Source: Chryseobacterium sp. MA9
Lineage (GTDB): Bacteria > Bacteroidota > Bacteroidia > Flavobacteriales > Weeksellaceae
Length of the DNA: 64,000 nt
Direction of reading: 5' to 3'
Assembly: GCF_024399315.1 (NCBI RefSeq)
Contig: NZ_CP075170.1
Coordinates: forward strand, 3,658,001 to 3,722,000
Below, one piece after another: positions 59,895 through 64,000 of the stretch. The notes under the pieces are model-generated. The model saw only the letters and a program-made list of their open reading frames with translations, made no database searches and had not been told where the DNA came from. Within the stretch, counting starts at the first letter, position 1; each line of letters starts with the position of its first letter. Made by a program: the position numbers and the translations under genes.

Positions 59895-59920
59895 GCAATA
59901 ATATATAAATAGACAGGAGG

Positions 59921-60316
59921 CTAGCGTGTACAGTTGGCTGTCCACGTTTTACCATCCTTTGCGTATAGGATTTTTAACGTATTGTTGTCAATTCTGATAT
60001 AAGAGGTTGCTGTAGAACCAATCATAACAAGAGTATGATCTCCTTCCTGGTTAAACTCTATTCCGTTAAGATCCGGAATGCTGTTTGAGAAAGCGAAATT
60101 ATACTTGGTGCCACTGGCGATTTTCGTGACAAAAACACTTCCGTTATCTGTGCTTATATTGGTAGATCCGCCATCCTTATAAGAAATACTGCCTTTGTAT
60201 GTTCCTGCAAAGAATTCGTTGTTTACCGGGTCATCATCCTTGCTGCACGATGAAAAAGATAATGCTGTAAATACCAACAGCATCATAACTCCTAAGATTT
60301 TAATTGCTTTTTTCAT
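59921..60316 (-). CDS. Small lipoprotein, lipocalin-like
   Basis: A 131-residue lipoprotein: signal MKKAIKILGVMMLLVFTALS, lipobox region SFSSCSKDDDP (Cys24, with acidic residues right after, which in Bacteroidota often favours surface export). The mature ~105 residues look like a small beta-barrel (FFAGTYKGSISYKDGG, GSVFVTKIASGTKYNFAF, YIRIDNNTLKILYAKDG). No exact family recognised. Function unknown. Confidence 0.75.
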   Translation of the reverse strand: MKKAIKILGVMMLLVFTALSFSSCSKDDDPVNNEFFAGTYKGSISYKDGGSTNISTDNGSVFVTKIASGTKYNFAFSNSIPDLNGIEFNQEGDHTLVMIGSTATSYIRIDNNTLKILYAKDGKTWTANCTR

Positions 60317-60481
60317 AATACTATTCTTAATGTTTGGTTAGGTTGTAAGTGCCAAACACTATGCCATTAAGGAATAATTGTTTTTTTTTAACGGGTTATT
60401 AGATAAAATTGTAAAAAATTAAGATTTATTAGCTAAATCATTCATTTTGAATCAGAAATAATCGGAAGAAAAAAATATTCT

Positions 60482-60489
60482 TACCTTTG
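60482..60489 (+). promoter_or_regulatory. -7 element TACCTTTG of mfd
   Basis: An exact TAnnTTTG match. The TTG start at 60487 lies inside it, so the real start is the ATG at 60553, leaving a leader of about 60 nt. Confidence 0.7.
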
Positions 60490-60495
60490 TACATC

Positions 60496-60539
60496 ATAAA
60501 CGGTTTCGGAAAACTCCCGAAATCGCTTTTGTCGTTTAT
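60496..60539 (+). promoter_or_regulatory. Structured mfd leader (nested hairpin)
   Basis: ATAAACG (60496-60502) pairs with CGTTTAT (60533-60539) and encloses TTTCGG (60504-60509) pairing with CCGAAA (60517-60522). The structure would start within a few nt of the transcript 5' end and stop 13 nt before the ATG. Confidence 0.5.
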
Positions 60540-60552
60540 ATCATTACTATTT

Positions 60553-63500
60553 ATGCAATTAAAATCCATCAACGAAAAGTTTCTTCCAGATCTGATGCAG
60601 AAAGAGTTCGGGAAAGAAATTTTTACCCAGTTAGAAAACAGCCAGCATATTGCTGTAAAAGGAAGTGCCGGATCTTCAGTTTCTATTTTTGTGGCTGAGC
60701 TTTTTTTAGTTCAAAAGAAAAATATTCTTTATCTGGTAGATGATAAAGAGGATGCATTGTATGCCAACACAGAGATGGAAGACCTTCTTGGTAAAGATAA
60801 AGTGCTGTATTTTCCTGCAACCCATCTTGAACCTTATCAGGTGGAAAAAACACAAAATGCCAATCTGGTTTTAAGAACTGAAGTTTTAAATAAAATCAAT
60901 TCTGGAAGATCTCCGAAAGTTATTGTGGCCTACGCCGGAGCTTTGTCTGAAAAGGTGTTGAAAAAAGAAGATTTTAAAGCCATTTCTCATCATATAAAAG
61001 TAGGGGATCAGCTTGATTTTGATTTTGTAGACGAACTGCTCACTCATTACCATTTTCAGCAGGCTGATTTTGTTTCAGAACCGGGGGAGTTTTCTGTAAG
61101 AGGGGGGATTGTAGATGTATTTTCTTACTCATACGAAAAACCGTATAGGATTACATTCTTTGGTAATGAAGTGGAAAGTATTAAAACTTTTGATATCGAA
61201 ACTCAGCTTTCTGTAGATAAGGTAAAGGATTTTCAATTGGTCTCCAATATGAATTTTTCTGTTACAGGAAGCAGAGTGTCATTACTGCAGCTATTGCCCA
61301 ATGAAAGTTTTGTAGTTTCTAAAAATGGAATGATAGGAATGCGGAAGATCAGGACGTTCTATGAAAAGTCCCTGGAAAAATATGATGCATTAAGTAAAGA
61401 TATTGCCCACAGAACTCCTCAGGAGCTTTTTATCTCTGATCAGGAGTTTTTATTTGATTATAAAAAATTCAAAACAGTTGATTTTGGTGGATCAGTGATT
61501 GAAGGATTGAAGGAAATTACTGAAGTCAAAATGGAGCAGCTTCCACAGCCGTCTTTTCATAAAAACTTTGAACTCCTGATTGAGGATATCGAAGAAAAGC
61601 AGCATAGTGGATTTGATACCTGGATCTCCTTTTCAACAGAAAAGCAGAAAGAAAGGCTGGAGTCTATTTTTGAAGAACTTGAACATGAACTACCTTTTAA
61701 AAGCTTTAAGTCTGAACTGCATGAAGGATTTGTAGATAACGGGCACAAGCTGCTTGTGTATACAGACCACCAGATCTTTGACCGTTATCAGAGGTATAAA
61801 GCCAAAAATACTTTTGCAAAATCAGAACAGCTTACCCTGAAAGACCTGATGTCTTTAAAAATTGGGGACTATATTGCCCATATTGATCATGGAATCGGGA
61901 AGTTTATGGGACTTGTAAAGGTGAATAATGATGGTAAGATTCAGGAATGTTTTAAACTGACTTATAAAAACGGAGACTTATTGTATGTAAGTATTCACTC
62001 TTTGCATAAGATCTCAAAATATAACGGACCGGATGGAAAAGAAATTGTTTTGAGCAAACTGGGTTCTCCAACCTGGAAATCCTTAAAACAAAAAACGAAA
62101 GCGAAAGTAAAACAAATTGCTTTTGACCTTATTCAATTATATGCACAGCGAAAAACGGCAAAAGGTTTTGCTTATACACCGGATTCTTATCTGCAGAACG
62201 AATTGGAGGCCAGCTTTATCTATGAAGATACTCCGGATCAGGAAAAAGCCACAATAGATGTGAAAAATGATATGGAAGCTGATACGGTTATGGACAGGCT
62301 TGTTTGTGGTGATGTAGGATTCGGTAAAACAGAGGTTGCAATTCGTGCCGCTTTTAAAGCGGCAACAGATGGTAAGCAGGTTGCGGTATTGGTTCCTACT
62401 ACTATTCTTGCTTTTCAGCACTATAGAAGTTTTAAAGAAAGACTTAAAGATTTTCCTGTGAATGTTGCTTATGTCAACAGGTTCAGAACTGCTAAGCAAA
62501 AATCTGAAACTTTAGATGCTTTAAAAAATGGAAAAGTAGATATTATTATTGGAACGCATCAATTGGCAAGCAGTTCAGTGAAGTTTAAGGATCTGGGCCT
62601 GCTGATTATTGATGAAGAGCATAAGTTTGGGGTTTCGGTAAAGGATAAGTTGAAAACACTTAAAAGTAATGTTGATACACTTACGCTGACAGCTACTCCT
62701 ATTCCAAGAACTTTACAGTTTTCATTAATGGCGGCAAGGGATTTATCCGTTATCAAAACACCTCCACCTAACAGACAGCCTGTAGATACACAGTTAATCG
62801 GATTCAATGAAGAGATTCTTCGTGATGCTGTTTCTTATGAGCTTCAGAGGGATGGTCAGGTTTATTTCATTAATAACAGGATTGAAAACCTGAAAGATAT
62901 TGCCGGACTTATTCAGAGACTGGTTCCGGATGCAAGAGTGATTACAGGACATGGGCAGATGGAAGGAAAGCAGCTTGAAAAGAATGTGCTGGATTTTATG
63001 GAAGGAAAATATGATGTTCTTGTTTCTACAACCATTGTAGAAAGTGGAGTGGATGTTCCGAATGCCAATACTATTTTCATCAATGATGCACATAGATTTG
63101 GTATGGCAGATCTCCATCAGATGAGAGGAAGAGTAGGACGTAGCAACAGAAAGGCGTTTTGTTACCTGATTACGCCTCCTTATGATATGATGACTTCGGA
63201 TGCCAGAAAGCGTCTGGAAGCTATTGAACAGTTTTCTGATTTGGGAAGCGGTTTCCAGATTGCAATGAAAGACCTTGAAATCCGTGGTGCCGGTGATCTT
63301 CTGGGTGCTGAACAAAGCGGATTCATCAATGAAATGGGGTTTGAAACGTATCAGAAACTAATGCAGGAAGCGCTGGAAGAACTGAAAGATGATGCTGACT
63401 TTGAAAATCTGTTTGAAAATGAGGAAGACAGACAAAAGCTTTTCAAATCTGTAAAAGATGTCAATATCGATACTGATCTGGAGCTGATGTTACCTGATTT

Positions 63501-63921
63501 CTATATTTCCAATACCGAAGAAAGATTGATGCTGTACCAGAAAATTGCAGAGATTAACAATGAGGTAGATCTTCATCAGTTTGAACTTGAGCTGATTGAC
63601 CGTTTTGGGGCATTGCCGAAAGAAGCCGTCAATCTTTTGAAAAGCGTTTCTCTGAAGTGGCTTGCTGCTGATATAGGTTTTGAGAAGATTGTTATGAAAA
63701 ATGGGGTGTTCTTAGGGTATTTCCCGGGAAATCCTCAGGATAAATTCTACCAGACGGATAGATTCAGACATATTATTAATTATCTGACCCGGAATCCTGC
63801 TGAAGCTCAGCTTAAAGAGAAGTCAGGAAAAGAAGGTAATCAGCTGATGATGAGGAAGGAAAAGGTGAAAAATGTAGATGAGGTCAATACATTACTGAAA
63901 GCTATTATTGAACATAATTAA
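60553..63921 (+). CDS. mfd: Transcription-repair coupling factor
   Basis: A 1122-residue Mfd. UvrB-homology N-terminus (about 1-330, EPGEFSVRGGIVDVFSY), RNA-polymerase-interaction region (about 445-520, DYIAHIDHGIGKFMGLV), then the translocase with Walker A CGDVGFGKTEVAIRAAF, DEEHKFGV, TLTATPIPRTLQ and RGRVGRSNRKAF, and a TRCF C-terminal domain. It removes stalled RNA polymerase and recruits UvrA. The ATG at 60553 is chosen because the upstream frame overlaps the promoter. Single gene with its own terminator. Confidence 0.96.
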   Translation: MQLKSINEKFLPDLMQKEFGKEIFTQLENSQHIAVKGSAGSSVSIFVAELFLVQKKNILYLVDDKEDALYANTEMEDLLGKDKVLYFPATHLEPYQVEKTQNANLVLRTEVLNKINSGRSPKVIVAYAGALSEKVLKKEDFKAISHHIKVGDQLDFDFVDELLTHYHFQQADFVSEPGEFSVRGGIVDVFSYSYEKPYRITFFGNEVESIKTFDIETQLSVDKVKDFQLVSNMNFSVTGSRVSLLQLLPNESFVVSKNGMIGMRKIRTFYEKSLEKYDALSKDIAHRTPQELFISDQEFLFDYKKFKTVDFGGSVIEGLKEITEVKMEQLPQPSFHKNFELLIEDIEEKQHSGFDTWISFSTEKQKERLESIFEELEHELPFKSFKSELHEGFVDNGHKLLVYTDHQIFDRYQRYKAKNTFAKSEQLTLKDLMSLKIGDYIAHIDHGIGKFMGLVKVNNDGKIQECFKLTYKNGDLLYVSIHSLHKISKYNGPDGKEIVLSKLGSPTWKSLKQKTKAKVKQIAFDLIQLYAQRKTAKGFAYTPDSYLQNELEASFIYEDTPDQEKATIDVKNDMEADTVMDRLVCGDVGFGKTEVAIRAAFKAATDGKQVAVLVPTTILAFQHYRSFKERLKDFPVNVAYVNRFRTAKQKSETLDALKNGKVDIIIGTHQLASSSVKFKDLGLLIIDEEHKFGVSVKDKLKTLKSNVDTLTLTATPIPRTLQFSLMAARDLSVIKTPPPNRQPVDTQLIGFNEEILRDAVSYELQRDGQVYFINNRIENLKDIAGLIQRLVPDARVITGHGQMEGKQLEKNVLDFMEGKYDVLVSTTIVESGVDVPNANTIFINDAHRFGMADLHQMRGRVGRSNRKAFCYLITPPYDMMTSDARKRLEAIEQFSDLGSGFQIAMKDLEIRGAGDLLGAEQSGFINEMGFETYQKLMQEALEELKDDADFENLFENEEDRQKLFKSVKDVNIDTDLELMLPDFYISNTEERLMLYQKIAEINNEVDLHQFELELIDRFGALPKEAVNLLKSVSLKWLAADIGFEKIVMKNGVFLGYFPGNPQDKFYQTDRFRHIINYLTRNPAEAQLKEKSGKEGNQLMMRKEKVKNVDEVNTLLKAIIEHN

Positions 63922-63965
63922 ATTGTAGGTTTTGTTTGTTACAAACAAATTTGTAAAAGGTGTGA

Positions 63966-64000
63966 AAAACGCATAAAAATCTTAAATTTTTATGCGTTTT
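63966..64000 (+). terminator. Terminator after mfd
   Basis: AAAACGCATAAAAAT (63966-63980) pairs with ATTTTTATGCGTTTT (63986-64000), loop CTTAA; reaches the window end. A smaller TTTGTTTGT/ACAAACAAA palindrome precedes it near 63932-63951. Confidence 0.88.

Noticed and set aside
1-64000. tRNA, rRNA, known riboswitches, CRISPR arrays, replication origin
   Set aside because: No cloverleaf, conserved riboswitch core, repeat-spacer array or DnaA-box cluster was recognised by eye; the presence of dnaB alone does not indicate an origin. A tRNAscan/Infernal run would be decisive.

Overview
The window looks like a chromosomal segment of a Flavobacteriia bacterium, most likely Chryseobacterium or a close relative in Weeksellaceae. 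This rests on the low GC content, the recurrent -7 promoter element TAnnTTTG, type IX secretion (T9SS) type B C-termini, the flavobacterial exosortase XrtF, Bacteroidota families (DUF4271, DUF4293, DUF4296, DUF5689) and protein style. I see no rRNA, tRNA, CRISPR array, prophage or complete insertion sequence. Most of it is housekeeping sequence with islands of secreted proteins and small regulators.

Layout. 1-6250: end of a secreted protein, hemD with a DUF4271 membrane protein, then a plus-strand run (polyprenol-phosphate glycosyltransferase, DUF4296 lipoprotein, tgt, LptF/G permease) that meets birA head-on. 6310-11071: rsfS-ftsH, then a LUD-domain protein with cdsA and psd (phospholipid synthesis). 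11071-15434: an accessory island with a membrane-anchored helix-turn-helix regulator, two coupled mini-HTH proteins and a secreted protein, linked by a repeated near-palindromic motif. 15433-22630: DUF1801, an MsbA-like ABC exporter, an M28 peptidase, DUF4293/rho with overlapping divergent promoters, superoxide dismutase, DUF6146. 22682-28445: a secreted nuclease-type phosphoesterase divergent from a TonB receptor and DUF5689 lipoprotein, probably one nucleic-acid or phosphate scavenging unit. 28596-33704: a duplicated small-domain protein, an AidA/PixA inclusion-body protein, and an operon of AmgK-like kinase, RapZ C-terminal domain, MurU-like nucleotidyltransferase and LOG protein, probably for cell-wall sugar salvage.

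33915-43427: xrtF with its partner, a CDF metal transporter, asd, a four-helix membrane protein, a TonB receptor, nadC/nadB and a nitroreductase. 43488-54970: four T9SS type B surface proteins flanking rnhA and dnaB. Their N-terminal and C-terminal halves pair differently, which suggests domain exchange. 55141-64000: small secreted proteins and lipoproteins, an MFS exporter, a GH3-family adenylating enzyme, and mfd with a structured leader.

The best leads are the Tgt that lacks the three zinc cysteines, the DnaB with an SSB-like acidic tail, the mirrored T9SS quartet, the motif-linked regulatory island, the AmgK/RapZ-C/MurU operon with an unannotated small ORF, and at least five genes whose -7 element ends only 3-4 nt before the ATG, which predicts leaderless mRNAs. 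All promoter and terminator calls come from reading by eye. Protein names come from recognised motifs, not database searches.
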